A stretch of DNA of 64,000 nt from Pseudarthrobacter enclensis. Its GTDB lineage: Bacteria > Actinomycetota > Actinomycetes > Actinomycetales > Micrococcaceae. Below are positions 26,771 through 34,747 of this stretch, in pieces. The first letter of the stretch is position 1, and every line of letters starts with the position of its first letter. Position numbers and translations under genes: made by a program. A model generated the notes under the pieces. That model was not told where the DNA came from and did not search any database. It saw nothing but the letters and a program-made list of their open reading frames with translations. The stretch covers positions 186,001-250,000 of the forward strand of contig NZ_KQ758604.1 in NCBI RefSeq assembly GCF_001457025.1, read 5' to 3'.

Positions 26771-27609
26771 TTAAGTGCCCGGGCGCCAGCCGGCCTGTGC
26801 CAGGGCAACAAGCACTTTGGCGGCGGCCGGCTTGGCGTCATTCAGCATATGGCGCTTGGAGATTCTGACCTCCGTCCACCCCAGGGCGGCGTGCCGTTCA
26901 GAGCGCGTGATGTCCTTGGCAATGATCGGGACATTGAGCTCCGGCTCCGGCAGGCCAGCCCGGACAATAGCGAGCCGCAGCAATGTTTCCTGCGGTGAAT
27001 CCGAGCCCACCCGCACCAGTTGGATAGCCTCCTTAGCCTTGCGGATTCCCCGCTTGCCCTTGTGCCGGTCGATCATCCGCTGAAGATCGGCGATGGAGCA
27101 GAGCGGCAAGTCCCTACCCTCGAATTCGGGACGCGGCACACGGACACAAGCATCGCCCATGGCCACGATTTCATCCACGGACAACAGCTCGGCCATGTCG
27201 AGCCAGGTCCGCTCCGGTGTAGTGACGGGGATACCCTGATGCACCGTGACTTCATCCTCATAGAGCTTCATCCGGTGGACGATAACGTGCGGCCGGTCGA
27301 GATGCGCTTCGCCCTCGGGACGGATGATGTGGTGCATGTCGGGATTCTCCTTTCGCAGCCGAAGAGGCAGCGAAAGCAGCTCCGCGGCGGTGAGGTGGGA
27401 TGCGGCGCATCGCTCGTTGACCTCAATGAAGGGCCGCACCTTGAGGCTCAAGGCGAGCTCCGCCGTCGGGCCGTCCGCCCTGATGCCCTTACCAAGCCTG
27501 TTAGGGAACGATGCCTCAAGCGCTTGGCCGAGACTCCTGCCCGTGCAGCCTCAGCCGCAGTGAAAGGACGGCCCTCAAGTACTCCCGGAAGCGGACGTGC
27601 GGTCTTCAT
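26771..27609 (-). pseudogene. Decayed DUF559/AbiEi-like endonuclease-fold protein
   Basis: Two minus-strand frames join into one decayed gene. The first part starts at ATG 27609 (KTARPLPGVLEGRPFTAAEA). It hits a stop at 27448, while the continuation (GIRADGPTAELALSLKVRP) is in another frame from about 27500, so a frameshift lies near 27485-27510. The rest reads well (PVTTPERTWLDMAELLS, GSDSPQETLLRLAIVRAGLPEPELN). The segment between PELNVPI and the C-terminal DITRSERHAALGW is missing, and that is where the family keeps its acidic catalytic core (D...E-Y-D/E-G). Intact relatives are common in Arthrobacter as lone genes of unknown role. Confidence 0.75.
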
Positions 27610-27722
27610 TGCTACATCAGACCAAAACCGTGCAAGCTCCGCAGAAGTTATCCACACCCTTCATCGAGTGCCTCCGCCGTTTTGAGGCTTCTAAAGGGCG
27701 TTTACGGAGCAATCGATGGTGG

Positions 27723-28016
27723 TCAGTCTTCGCTGTGCAGGTCCCGGCGGCGGGCGCTGAGCAGCTCGACTTCCGGGCGTCCGGCAACAAAACGTTCGAC
27801 GGCGTCAAGCACCTCCACGAGGTGGGCCCGGTCCCCTGCCACCAGGCCGGCGCCAAGCTGTGCGCGGCGGTACTGGCTGTGGTCCCCCACCTCGGCCACC
27901 GAGACGTCGAACCGGCGTTTGAGTTCGGCGAGGAGCGGCCGGATCACCGAGCGTTTTTCCTTCAGCGTGTGGACGTCGCCCAGCAGGACGTCGAACTCGA
28001 TCCAGCCGATCCACAT
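27723..28016 (-). CDS. DUF503 family protein
   Basis: A 97-aa protein matching DUF503 (YlxP-like): MWIGWIEFDVLLGD, HTLKEKRSVIRPLLAELKRRF, SVAEVGDHSQYRRAQLG. In many bacteria this family sits near rbfA and may act in ribosome maturation, but no translation genes adjoin it here. It starts 15 nt after the stop of the upstream monooxygenase-like gene and probably ends that small operon. Confidence 0.88.
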   Translation of the reverse strand: MWIGWIEFDVLLGDVHTLKEKRSVIRPLLAELKRRFDVSVAEVGDHSQYRRAQLGAGLVAGDRAHLVEVLDAVERFVAGRPEVELLSARRRDLHSED

Positions 28017-28031
28017 AGCCGGCAGCCTTCC

Positions 28032-28352
28032 TTACTCGATGGTGAGCTCGCCCATCCGGTCCCAGCCCTCGCCGTCGAGCTGGCGGCTGATGATCCGGGG
28101 CGTTTCGACCAGGGCCTGTGGCATGTCCGCCATGGCCTTCTTGAAGTGCGCGCTGTTGACGTGGTCGCCGGCGGCGTCGTCCTTGAAGGCTTCCACCAGG
28201 ACGTACTCGTTGGGGTCATCCAGGCTGCGGGACCAGTCGAACCAGAGGTTGCCCGGTTCCTTCCGGGTGGCTTCGGTGAAGTCAGCCACCAGGTCCGGCC
28301 AGCGTTCCGACCATTCCGGCTTGACCTTGAATTTGACGACGATAAAGATCAC
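28032..28352 (-). CDS. Antibiotic biosynthesis monooxygenase (ABM) domain protein
   Basis: A 106-aa ferredoxin-like ABM protein: FIVVKFKVKPEWSERW, then EPGNLWFDWSRSLDDPNEYVLVEAF, then HVNSAHFKKAM. The pattern fits small quinol monooxygenase/YgiN-type proteins, which act on quinones or aromatic compounds without cofactors. The substrate is unknown. Its start overlaps the DUF1990 stop by 4 nt, so it is co-translated with that gene. Confidence 0.85.
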   Translation of the reverse strand: MIFIVVKFKVKPEWSERWPDLVADFTEATRKEPGNLWFDWSRSLDDPNEYVLVEAFKDDAAGDHVNSAHFKKAMADMPQALVETPRIISRQLDGEGWDRMGELTIE

Positions 28353-28873
28353 TGGGACTTTCCTTCCGCGGCGAGTTTGCGTGCCCCTTCAATGTACCGG
28401 GAAGTAACGTACCGCTGGGCTGCGCGGGTCACCAGTCCGCCGGCGGCGTAGAACCAGTTGGCGGGTTTGCTGAACGCCCTGACGCGCAGGAACACTTCGC
28501 CGGCCGCGTCGATGACCGCCTCGAAGGATTCCTCACCGCGGGCTGGATGTCCCGGGAGCGTTCCGTATCCAAAGCCTGCCGACTGCGGCAGCCCCTCCGC
28601 CGCGGGCTCCTGCGCCCACACCACCTCACAGGGTGCGTTGAGGCGGAAAGGGCCGACGCCGAATCCGCTCACCACCCGTGCGCCCGGCACAGCCCTGGGC
28701 GAGTCGGCCCGGACACGGAGCCCGGCCCGTCGTTGCAGTTCCCACTCGAGGATTGCGTCGGCGAGGCGCCGGTACAGCGGCAGGCCGGAGCCGAGGTAAA
28801 TCTCCTCCAGCACCCGGGCATACCCTTCCGGCGCCTCCCCGTTCCTGGTACCACCGATGCCCGGGTAGTCCAT
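28349..28873 (-). CDS. DUF1990 family protein
   Basis: About 174 aa. The DUF1990 pattern is clear: DYPGIGGTRNGEAPEGY at the start, then VVSGFGVGPFRLNAPCEVVW, GFGYGTLPGHPARGEESFE and RYVTSRYIEGARKLA at the end. Function unknown; the fold is thought to bind a lipid-like ligand. ATG 28873 begins five bases after the upstream stop and is preferred; the frame itself extends to 28912 inside the neighbouring gene. Second gene of a four-gene minus-strand cluster. Confidence 0.85.
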   Translation of the reverse strand: MDYPGIGGTRNGEAPEGYARVLEEIYLGSGLPLYRRLADAILEWELQRRAGLRVRADSPRAVPGARVVSGFGVGPFRLNAPCEVVWAQEPAAEGLPQSAGFGYGTLPGHPARGEESFEAVIDAAGEVFLRVRAFSKPANWFYAAGGLVTRAAQRYVTSRYIEGARKLAAEGKSQ

Positions 28874-28877
28874 GCCC

Positions 28878-29285
28878 CTACTCAACGCCGCGTCCCAGCC
28901 GGGCCCAGCCAAGCCGCTCCTGCTGCTTGCGGCTGAGGGTGGCCACGACGAGGTCGTAGGAGTCCTCCACCATGTCCCGCACCATGTCGTCCGGCAGTGA
29001 ACCGTCCAGGCGGACGCCGTTCCAGTGGGTTTTGTTCATGTGCCAGGCACCCGTGATCGCCGCGTGCGCCGCCCGCAACTGGACCGCCAGGGACGGCTCG
29101 CATTTGAGGTTCACGAAGAAATCGGCGGGGTCCATGGTGGACAGCGCAAAGAGCTTTGCCTCATGCCGGGCTCCGCCGGAGATGTGCGCCCGGACCTTGA
29201 ACACCGACGTGTCCGGGCCAAAAGGGAAATCCTCGAAGGCACCGGGAAATGACAGGCAGATTGTCCGCAGGGTGGTGGGGTCCAT
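28878..29285 (-). CDS. MmcQ/YjbR family DNA-binding-like protein
   Basis: A 135-aa protein of the YjbR/CyaY-like fold: LSFPGAFEDFPFGPDTSVFKV, then KLFALSTMDPADFFVNLKC, then HMNKTHWNGVRLDGSLPDDM. The family has a double-wing DNA-binding-like fold, but its targets are unknown. It starts 45 nt from the divergent dioxygenase gene and heads the DUF1990-ABM-DUF503 run. Confidence 0.88.
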   Translation of the reverse strand: MDPTTLRTICLSFPGAFEDFPFGPDTSVFKVRAHISGGARHEAKLFALSTMDPADFFVNLKCEPSLAVQLRAAHAAITGAWHMNKTHWNGVRLDGSLPDDMVRDMVEDSYDLVVATLSRKQQERLGWARLGRGVE

Positions 29286-29330
29286 GGACGAAGCCTATAA
29301 AGCCGCCCGCCACGGTGCTAGTCTGCGAGG

Positions 29331-30362
29331 ATGTCACGCGATCGGGCCGCCATACCTGTCCTGGACTTGAGTACCGCACGGCAGCCCTACGGGTCCTTCA
29401 GTCCGGAATTCATCGAGCAATTGCGGCACGCCACCCACGAGGTGGGGTTCTTCCAGGTCACCGGCTACGGCGGTGAACCCGGCCAAGCGGACCGCCTGCT
29501 GGACACCATACGCCGGTTCTTCGCCCTGCCCCTTGAGGAACGCATGAAGCTGGACAACCGGCTCTCGCCGCATTTCCGCGGCTACACGCGGATGGGAACG
29601 GAGGTGACCCAGGGCAGGGCGGACGCGCGGGAGCAGATTGACTACTCTCCCGAGCGCCGGCCCGTGGCCGACTATCCCCCGGACCAGCCGTACTGGCTCC
29701 TGCAGGGTCCCAACTTGTGGCCGGACGAGGCGTTCCCCGAACTGAAGCCCGCGGCCATGGCGTGGGCCGGGCTGATGTCTGCCGTGGGCATGGAACTGCT
29801 CAGGGCAATTGCGGTTTCCCTGCAGCTTCCGGAGGACTACTTCGACGAACCGTTCCGGGATGCACCGGCATGGATGGGAAAGCTGATCCACTACGTGGGC
29901 GGCGTGGTGGAAGCTGCGGGCGACCAGGGCGTCGGCTCGCACGCTGACTACGGGTTCGTCACCCTGCTGCTCCAGGATGACGTGGGCGGCCTCGAGGTCC
30001 AGCCGCCCGGAACCACGGGCTGGATCCCGGTGGAACCCCTGCCCGGAGCGCTGGTGGTCAATCTTGGCGAAATGCTGGAGGTGGCAACCGAAGGCTACCT
30101 GGCGGCCACCATCCACCGGGTCCAGGCACCGCCGCCGGGCGTTGACCGTTATTCGGTGCCGTTCTTCTGGTCACCGCGCCTGGATGCCGTCATCGGGCCG
30201 GTCCCCCTGGCGCCTGGGCTGAAGGCTGCTGCGCGCGGCATCACCGACGATCCCGCCAATCCGCTCCTTGCCTCGTTCGGGATGAACATGCTCAAAGGCA
30301 GGATGCGGGCCCACCCGGACGTCACCGAAAGGCATTACCCCGGGCTGTTAAAGCGCGGCTGA
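29331..30362 (+). CDS. 2-oxoglutarate/Fe(II)-dependent oxygenase, isopenicillin N synthase family
   Basis: A 343-aa enzyme. The N-terminal DIOX_N domain begins IPVLDLSTARQPYG. The jelly-roll core has the iron ligands His204 and Asp206 (GSHADYGFVTLLLQD) and His262 (ATIHRVQAPP), and the co-substrate-binding Arg273-x-Ser275 (DRYSVPFFW). Such enzymes hydroxylate or desaturate small metabolites. No biosynthetic cluster surrounds it, so it is probably catabolic or detoxifying. ATG at 29331 with GCGAGG near the start; monocistronic. Confidence 0.88.
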   Translation: MSRDRAAIPVLDLSTARQPYGSFSPEFIEQLRHATHEVGFFQVTGYGGEPGQADRLLDTIRRFFALPLEERMKLDNRLSPHFRGYTRMGTEVTQGRADAREQIDYSPERRPVADYPPDQPYWLLQGPNLWPDEAFPELKPAAMAWAGLMSAVGMELLRAIAVSLQLPEDYFDEPFRDAPAWMGKLIHYVGGVVEAAGDQGVGSHADYGFVTLLLQDDVGGLEVQPPGTTGWIPVEPLPGALVVNLGEMLEVATEGYLAATIHRVQAPPPGVDRYSVPFFWSPRLDAVIGPVPLAPGLKAAARGITDDPANPLLASFGMNMLKGRMRAHPDVTERHYPGLLKRG

Positions 30363-30377
30363 TCCGCAGGAAAGTCA

Positions 30378-30803
30378 TCAGAGGTTGTATTTCCATGCCT
30401 GCTGGGCGGGACAGGAATTCATCACCACGTCCAGGCCCGCGGCCTTAGCCCGCTCTGCTGCAGCTTCGTCGATGACGCCCAGCTGGAGCCACACTGCCTT
30501 GGCGCCGACGGCGATCGCTTCGTCAATCACCGCCCCCACCCGTTGGGAGTTCACAAAGCAGTCCACGACGTCGATGGGCTGCTTTTCCGGGGGGATGTCG
30601 GAAAGGCTGCGGTACCCGGGTTCACCGTGCACGGTATCGCCGGCCAGGTTGACGGGGATGATGTCCATGCCCAGCTTGTCCCGGACAAAGAGGGAGACGT
30701 CGTAGGCGGACCGCCATTCATTGGTGGTCAGGCCGACGATGGCCCAGCGTCCTTTGGTGCGCATGAGGCGTTCGATGACTGCAGGATCGTTTGTATGGGG
30801 CAT
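30378..30803 (-). CDS. CoA-binding protein (YccU/YneT type)
   Basis: A 141-aa Rossmann-fold protein: WAIVGLTTNEWRSAYDVSLFV, IIPVNLAGDTVHGEPGYRSL, DVVDCFVNSQRV, KAVWLQLGVIDEAAAERAKAAG and the terminal VMNSCPAQQAW. It resembles the CoA-binding domain of succinyl-CoA synthetase alpha as a single-domain protein. Role unknown in any bacterium I can name. It is convergent with the dioxygenase, 15 nt apart. Confidence 0.9.
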   Translation of the reverse strand: MPHTNDPAVIERLMRTKGRWAIVGLTTNEWRSAYDVSLFVRDKLGMDIIPVNLAGDTVHGEPGYRSLSDIPPEKQPIDVVDCFVNSQRVGAVIDEAIAVGAKAVWLQLGVIDEAAAERAKAAGLDVVMNSCPAQQAWKYNL

Positions 30804-30847
30804 GGGCTTAGCCTAGTCCCGGGCTGCCCGTTCCCTGTGGAGTTCCG

Positions 30848-31711
30848 TCACTTCTTGAACTTCTCCAGCCAAGGGCTGCCCTGGTTTCGTTTGGCGTCCT
30901 CGCCCGCGCCCTTACCCGCTTTGCCCGGGCCCGCTTCAGAGGGCCCGGGGTACAGGGTGGAAACAGGGTTGTCCGGCGTCGCCCCGGGCCCGCCGGCAGG
31001 ACCGCCGCCTTGCAGGCGGGAGCCATCGTCCGGCTGGCCCGCTTGCCGGCCGGTCCCGGCATCTTCGCCCGGCGTCCCGGGTGCTGCGCTTGCGGGCGGC
31101 ATGGTTCCCGGCGGCTGCCCGCGGCCCGGTCCTCGACCACGGTGGGGTGTTGAGGCGGGCGGGGCCGGTTCGTCATGGTCCGTGCCGTCGATCTCCAGGG
31201 CAGGGCGCGGCGGCTGCGGTGAACCATCCACGTCGAGGAACAAGGGGTCCCCAGCCGCCCGCCCGCCTTCCCGCAGGTCATGCCGCGGCTGGAGCTCCGG
31301 GTCCATCGGTTCGGACAGTGCGCCCGCTGCGGGCCGGGCAGGGATGCTCCACGGAACCCACCCCTCCAGCAGGTGCTGGACACTGGTACCGGCGCCCCCT
31401 CCGGCCTGGGGGCTGGCAGCCACGCTGCCGGCGCCCACGCCCATGCCCGCTATCAAGGCAAGGCCCAGGGCGGTGTTCCGGCGAAGATGGCGACGCCGGC
31501 GCCCGGCCAGGCTTTCCACCTCCGCTTGGCCGGGAGTGCCTTCGCCGTCGGCCATGAGGGCGGCCAGCTCACCGGAAGGAGCCGGGGCGGGCAGGGACTG
31601 CAGGCCACCCAACGACACCAGCAGGTCGCGCAGTCCGTCGCTGCCGTCCTGGCCCGCCTCTTCGAGCATCTCATCAACGAGCGCCCGGAGTCTGTCCTTG
31701 GACACAGTCAT
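30848..31711 (-). CDS. Membrane protein coupled to ECF sigma factor (candidate anti-sigma)
   Basis: A 287-aa protein. An N-terminal helical cytoplasmic part of about 70 residues (RLRALVDEMLEEAGQDGSDG...) precedes a basic flank (RRRRHLRRN) and one membrane segment (TALGLALIAGMGVGAGSVAA). The outside part is low-complexity, rich in Pro, Gly and Ala, with no folded domain. Its ATGA overlaps the sigma-factor stop, the usual place for a membrane anti-sigma factor. No zinc HxxxCxxC motif is present, so the anti-sigma role is an inference from position and topology only. Confidence 0.7.
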   Translation of the reverse strand: MTVSKDRLRALVDEMLEEAGQDGSDGLRDLLVSLGGLQSLPAPAPSGELAALMADGEGTPGQAEVESLAGRRRRHLRRNTALGLALIAGMGVGAGSVAASPQAGGGAGTSVQHLLEGWVPWSIPARPAAGALSEPMDPELQPRHDLREGGRAAGDPLFLDVDGSPQPPRPALEIDGTDHDEPAPPASTPHRGRGPGRGQPPGTMPPASAAPGTPGEDAGTGRQAGQPDDGSRLQGGGPAGGPGATPDNPVSTLYPGPSEAGPGKAGKGAGEDAKRNQGSPWLEKFKK

Positions 31712-32259
31712 GGCTTCAGGTACTCCTTTACGGACGCGAGCTCCCGGAGTCTGAGGATGCCGCGGCGCTGCAGCTGCTTGACCGCACCAGCGCTCCTGCC
31801 CATGCTTTCCGCCGCCTGCTCGATGCTCAGCCCTGCCACCAGCCGGAGGGCCAGCACTTCACGTTGGTCTTCGGGGAGGGACTCCAGCAGGCCCAGGACC
31901 TCGCCCGGGGCTATCCGGTCCAGCGCCTCGTCCTCGGCCGAGAGGTCTTCCCGGCGGTCGAGTTCGGGATCAAAGGGCACTTTGGCCGGTGCGCGGCCGT
32001 GCCGGCGGCGGTCATCCACCATTCGGGCGTGGGCTACCGAGAAGATGAAAGTCCGCAATCCGTCGCTTCCGCCGGTGACGGTATCGAGCCGTGGCAGCAC
32101 GGCGAGGAACACGTCCTGCATTGCCGCCTCCGGATCTTCCGCTCCCCTGGCTGTGAGATAGCCCAATACTTGTGACGCGTAGGTCCTGTAGACGGCGCCG
32201 AAAGCAGCCGGCCCAGGATCTGGGTCCAGCAGGGACTCGTCTGTCAGTGCATCGGTCAC
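31708..32259 (-). CDS. ECF-type RNA polymerase sigma factor
   Basis: A 183-aa sigma-70-family protein. Region 2 is YRTYASQVLGYLTARGAEDPEAAMQDVFLAVLPRL followed by TFIFSVAHARMVDDRRR; region 4 is LPEDQREVLALRLVAGLSIEQAAESMG. There is no region 1 or 3, as expected for ECF factors. The GTG start at 32259 has no strong SD. The downstream gene overlaps by 4 nt and may be its regulator. A perfect 21-bp inverted repeat and a GGAAC-type element upstream suggest controlled, possibly self-driven, expression. Confidence 0.9.
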   Translation of the reverse strand: MTDALTDESLLDPDPGPAAFGAVYRTYASQVLGYLTARGAEDPEAAMQDVFLAVLPRLDTVTGGSDGLRTFIFSVAHARMVDDRRRHGRAPAKVPFDPELDRREDLSAEDEALDRIAPGEVLGLLESLPEDQREVLALRLVAGLSIEQAAESMGRSAGAVKQLQRRGILRLRELASVKEYLKP

Positions 32260-32300
32260 GGACGCAGTGCCTTTGGTTGGTGCGGGGAGGTGGTTGCTGG

Positions 32301-32321
32301 AGGCATTCCATTGGAATGCCT
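32301..32321. promoter_or_regulatory. Perfect 21-bp inverted repeat before the ECF sigma gene
   Basis: AGGCATTCCA (32301-32310), one T, then TGGAATGCCT (32312-32321): 10-1-10 with no mismatch, 42 nt upstream of the GTG. With only one central base it cannot form a good RNA hairpin loop and looks more like a protein-binding operator at or just after the transcript start. Confidence 0.65.
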
Positions 32322-32330
32322 TTGCCCGCC

Positions 32331-32360
32331 TACTTTACCCCGCGGTAACCACCACGTTCC
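32331..32360 (-). promoter_or_regulatory. Possible ECF-type promoter for the sigma gene
   Basis: On the minus strand GGAAC (32360-32356) is followed after about 16 bp by GGTAAAGT (near 32338-32331). A GGAAC -35 is the hallmark of ECF promoters, so autoregulation is possible. The -10 match is loose. Confidence 0.35.
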
Positions 32361-32427
32361 TGACCGCCACGAGCACTGCCGCTCCCGGTCCCCGGCGCCG
32401 CTGCCCGTGCCGCCGAAACGTGAAAGA

Positions 32428-32467
32428 GCCGGCCTGGAACGTGATGGGGGACAAGTTCCAGGCCGGC
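32428..32467. terminator. Hairpin between YegP-like gene and sigma gene region
   Basis: GCCGGCCTGGAAC (32428-32440) pairs over 13 bp with 32455-32467 around a 14-nt loop. It lies downstream of the YegP-like gene on the minus strand and is its likely terminator. Confidence 0.6.
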
Positions 32468-32581
32468 GCTACATAAAGGTAATCGTCTGGGGGCAGGAAA
32501 AGGTTACGCGGCTTGCAAAAGAATTTTCGGGTCTTCCCGCTGGCAGGTAGAGGCACTGCCTGCCGGAACCAATGGGCACGG

Positions 32582-32941
32582 CTAGGTCGCCATGGAGGCG
32601 TGGTCGCGGCGCCGCTCCCAGCGTGCCGGCGCCACGTGGTGCCGCACTCCCTTGGCGGCCGCGAAAACGCGGAGCCTGGTTGCGGCCTGGTCATCGCAGG
32701 ACAGCCCGGCGGAAGCGGGAACATCCTGGCGACTGGGAACTGCCGGGCCCTGGACGCCCTGCGGGCACAGGTCCGTCACCAGCCCCGTTCCGGCGCACTC
32801 ACGGACCGCGGCAATTCCTGCGGCGAGGGCCGCCTTGTCATCGAAAGGCTGTGATTCCGCCATGACGGTCCCGTCAGGACCCAGCAGCCGGAACCTGAAC
32901 TTTGCTTCGGAATCGAGGAAAACTTCGAACTTGCCCGCCAT
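32582..32941 (-). CDS. YegP/DUF1508 family protein
   Basis: A 119-aa protein with one DUF1508 repeat (about residues 3-58: KFEVFLDSEAKFRFRLLGPD, then ESQPFDDKAALAAGIAAVRE). E. coli YegP has two such repeats. The C-terminal half (RLRVFAAAKGVRHHVAPARW) is basic and not part of the family. ATG at 32941 preceded by GAAGGGAAGTGCGCC. Function unknown; sometimes linked to oxidative or envelope stress. The longer open frame to 33154 lacks coding character. Confidence 0.78.
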   Translation of the reverse strand: MAGKFEVFLDSEAKFRFRLLGPDGTVMAESQPFDDKAALAAGIAAVRECAGTGLVTDLCPQGVQGPAVPSRQDVPASAGLSCDDQAATRLRVFAAAKGVRHHVAPARWERRRDHASMAT

Positions 32942-33161
32942 GGCGCACTTCCCTTCGGTGGTGGACGGGTTCCTCCGGACGGCTGCTCCGCCTGCCCGGC
33001 CGGCACAGAGCTGTGACGGTCCCGCGAAGTGGTGGACCTGCCTGCCAGGCGGTCCCGGATGCTGTTCAAAAAGTCTTTCGCCTGCGCGTGCACCCCTGCA
33101 AGGCAGCGGACGTAAACCCTGTGTAAATTGCGCAGGGCAGGCTTCCTGTACCAACAGAAAA

Positions 33162-33199
33162 GCGGCGGCCCACCAGTAAAAGGTGGGCCGCCGCCGTCG
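33162..33199 (-). terminator. Rho-independent terminator of purA
   Basis: Arms at 33162-33174 (GCGGCGGCCCACC) and 33182-33194 pair perfectly over 13 bp. On the minus strand the stem is followed by TTTTC. The outer sequence GCCGCCGTCGTT recurs in other hairpins of this window. The 32942-33161 stretch holds no gene. Confidence 0.82.
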
Positions 33200-33214
33200 T
33201 TCTTTCCAGCAGGA

Positions 33215-34504
33215 TCAGTCGTTGATGAGATCGTTCACCACGATGGTCTGGTCGCGGTCCGGGCCGACGCCGATGGCGGAGAAACGGGTCCCGGAGAGCT
33301 TTTCCAGCGCCAGCACGTAGTTCCGGGCGTTCTCCGGCAGGTCTGCCAGGGTGCGGGCGCCGGTGATGTCCTCTGTCCAGCCGTCGAAGTACTCGAAGAT
33401 GGGCTTGGCGTGGTGGAACTCGGTCTGCGTCATGGGCATTTCGTCGTGGCGGACGCCGTCAACGTCGTAGGCCACGCACACCGGGATCTGCTCGATGCCG
33501 GTGAGCACGTCCAGCTTGGTGACGAAGTAGTCCGTGAAGCCGTTGACGCGGGAGGCGTGGCGGGCCAGGACTGCGTCGTACCAGCCGCAGCGGCGGGGGC
33601 GGCCGGTGTTGACGCCGAATTCGCCGCCGGTCTTCTGCAGGTAGACGCCCATCTCATCGAAGAGTTCGGTGGGGAACGGGCCGGCACCGACGCGGGTGGT
33701 GTAGGCCTTGATGATGCCGATGGACCGGGAGATCCGGGTGGGGCCGATGCCTGATCCCACCGACGCACCGCCGGCCGTGGGGTTCGACGAGGTGACGAAG
33801 GGGTACGTGCCGTGGTCGACGTCCAGGAACGTCGCCTGGCCGCCCTCCATCAGCACCACCTTGCCCTCATCCAGCGCGGTGTTCAGGACCAGGGTGCTGT
33901 CGATGACCAGCGGCCGGAGGCGTTCGGCGAAGGACAGGAAGTATTCCACGATCTCATCCACCACGACGCTGCGCCGGTTGTAGATCTTGACCAGGACTTC
34001 GTTTTTCTGGTGGAGCGAGCCTTCCACCTTCTGGCGGAGGATGGATTCGTCAAAGACGTCCTGGACGCGGATGCCCAGGCGTGCCACCTTGTCCATGTAG
34101 GCGGGGCCGATGCCACGGCCGGTGGTGCCGATGGCGCGCTTGCCGAGGAAGCGTTCAGTCACCTTGTCCAGGACCTGGTGGTACGGGGCCACGAGGTGGG
34201 CGTTGGCGGAGACGCGCAGCTTGGAGGTGTCGGCGCCGCGGGCCTGCAGGCCGTCGATTTCCTGGAAGAGGGCCTCGAGGTTCACCACGCAGCCGTTGCC
34301 GATGATGGGGACCGCGTTGGGGCTGAGAATCCCTGCCGGCAGCAGCTTGAGTTCGTACTTTTCACCGCCTACGACGACGGTGTGCCCGGCGTTGTTGCCG
34401 CCGTTGGGCTTAACGACGTAGTCGACACGGCCGCCCAGAAGGTCGGTGGCCTTGCCTTTTCCTTCGTCGCCCCATTGGGCTCCTACGATCACAATTGCTG
34501 GCAT
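33215..34504 (-). CDS. purA: Adenylosuccinate synthase
   Basis: A 429-aa enzyme starting [20 protein letters not shown], with the GDEGKGK P-loop (from Gly12), [42 protein letters not shown] and TRPVNTG-like substrate loops near [17 protein letters not shown]. It joins IMP and aspartate with GTP to form adenylosuccinate, the first step to AMP. The ATG at 34504 has GGGGGAGG six bases upstream. It is far from purSQL and has its own promoter and terminator. Confidence 0.97.
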   Translation of the reverse strand: MPAIVIVGAQWGDEGKGKATDLLGGRVDYVVKPNGGNNAGHTVVVGGEKYELKLLPAGILSPNAVPIIGNGCVVNLEALFQEIDGLQARGADTSKLRVSANAHLVAPYHQVLDKVTERFLGKRAIGTTGRGIGPAYMDKVARLGIRVQDVFDESILRQKVEGSLHQKNEVLVKIYNRRSVVVDEIVEYFLSFAERLRPLVIDSTLVLNTALDEGKVVLMEGGQATFLDVDHGTYPFVTSSNPTAGGASVGSGIGPTRISRSIGIIKAYTTRVGAGPFPTELFDEMGVYLQKTGGEFGVNTGRPRRCGWYDAVLARHASRVNGFTDYFVTKLDVLTGIEQIPVCVAYDVDGVRHDEMPMTQTEFHHAKPIFEYFDGWTEDITGARTLADLPENARNYVLALEKLSGTRFSAIGVGPDRDQTIVVNDLIND

Positions 34505-34655
34505 GGGATCCTCCCCCATTCGTTCGGGCCGCACGGGTTCCGCTGTTGGGCGGTCCTGGTCCGGCGCCGTTCATGAGAATGCCCCGAGTGGACCGGCTCC
34601 CGCAGGTCCGCAGGCGGATCGGCGAAGGCGTTGGCCCCGGGGCTCTTACCACCCA

Positions 34656-34683
34656 AGTTTAGCCGATCGTGTACTTTGTCCAC
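34656..34683 (-). promoter_or_regulatory. Possible purA promoter
   Basis: Minus strand: GTGGAC (34683-34678) and TAAACT (34661-34656), 16 bp apart. It would give a leader of about 145 nt before the purA ATG. Confidence 0.4.
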
Positions 34684-34689
34684 TCGCCG

Positions 34690-34733
34690 GGCCGCCCCTG
34701 TCCCTAACCCGGGGGCAAGGGGCAGGGGCGGCC
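34690..34733 (-). terminator. Hairpin terminator of the M14 carboxypeptidase gene
   Basis: Left arm 34690-34704 and right arm 34719-34733 (GGGGCAGGGGCGGCC) pair over 15 bp with one G-T. It lies just after the stop of the minus-strand gene. No clear T-run. Confidence 0.65.
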
Positions 34734-34747
34734 GTCGTCCGGAGCGG

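Larger units (their letters stand above)
32260..32581. other. Intergenic region upstream of the ECF sigma gene, no gene
   Basis: 322 nt with no credible reading frame on either strand. It holds the sigma-gene inverted repeat (32301-32321), a possible ECF promoter (32331-32360) and a 13-bp hairpin (32428-32467). The AT-rich part around 32468-32540 has nothing I recognise. Confidence 0.6.
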
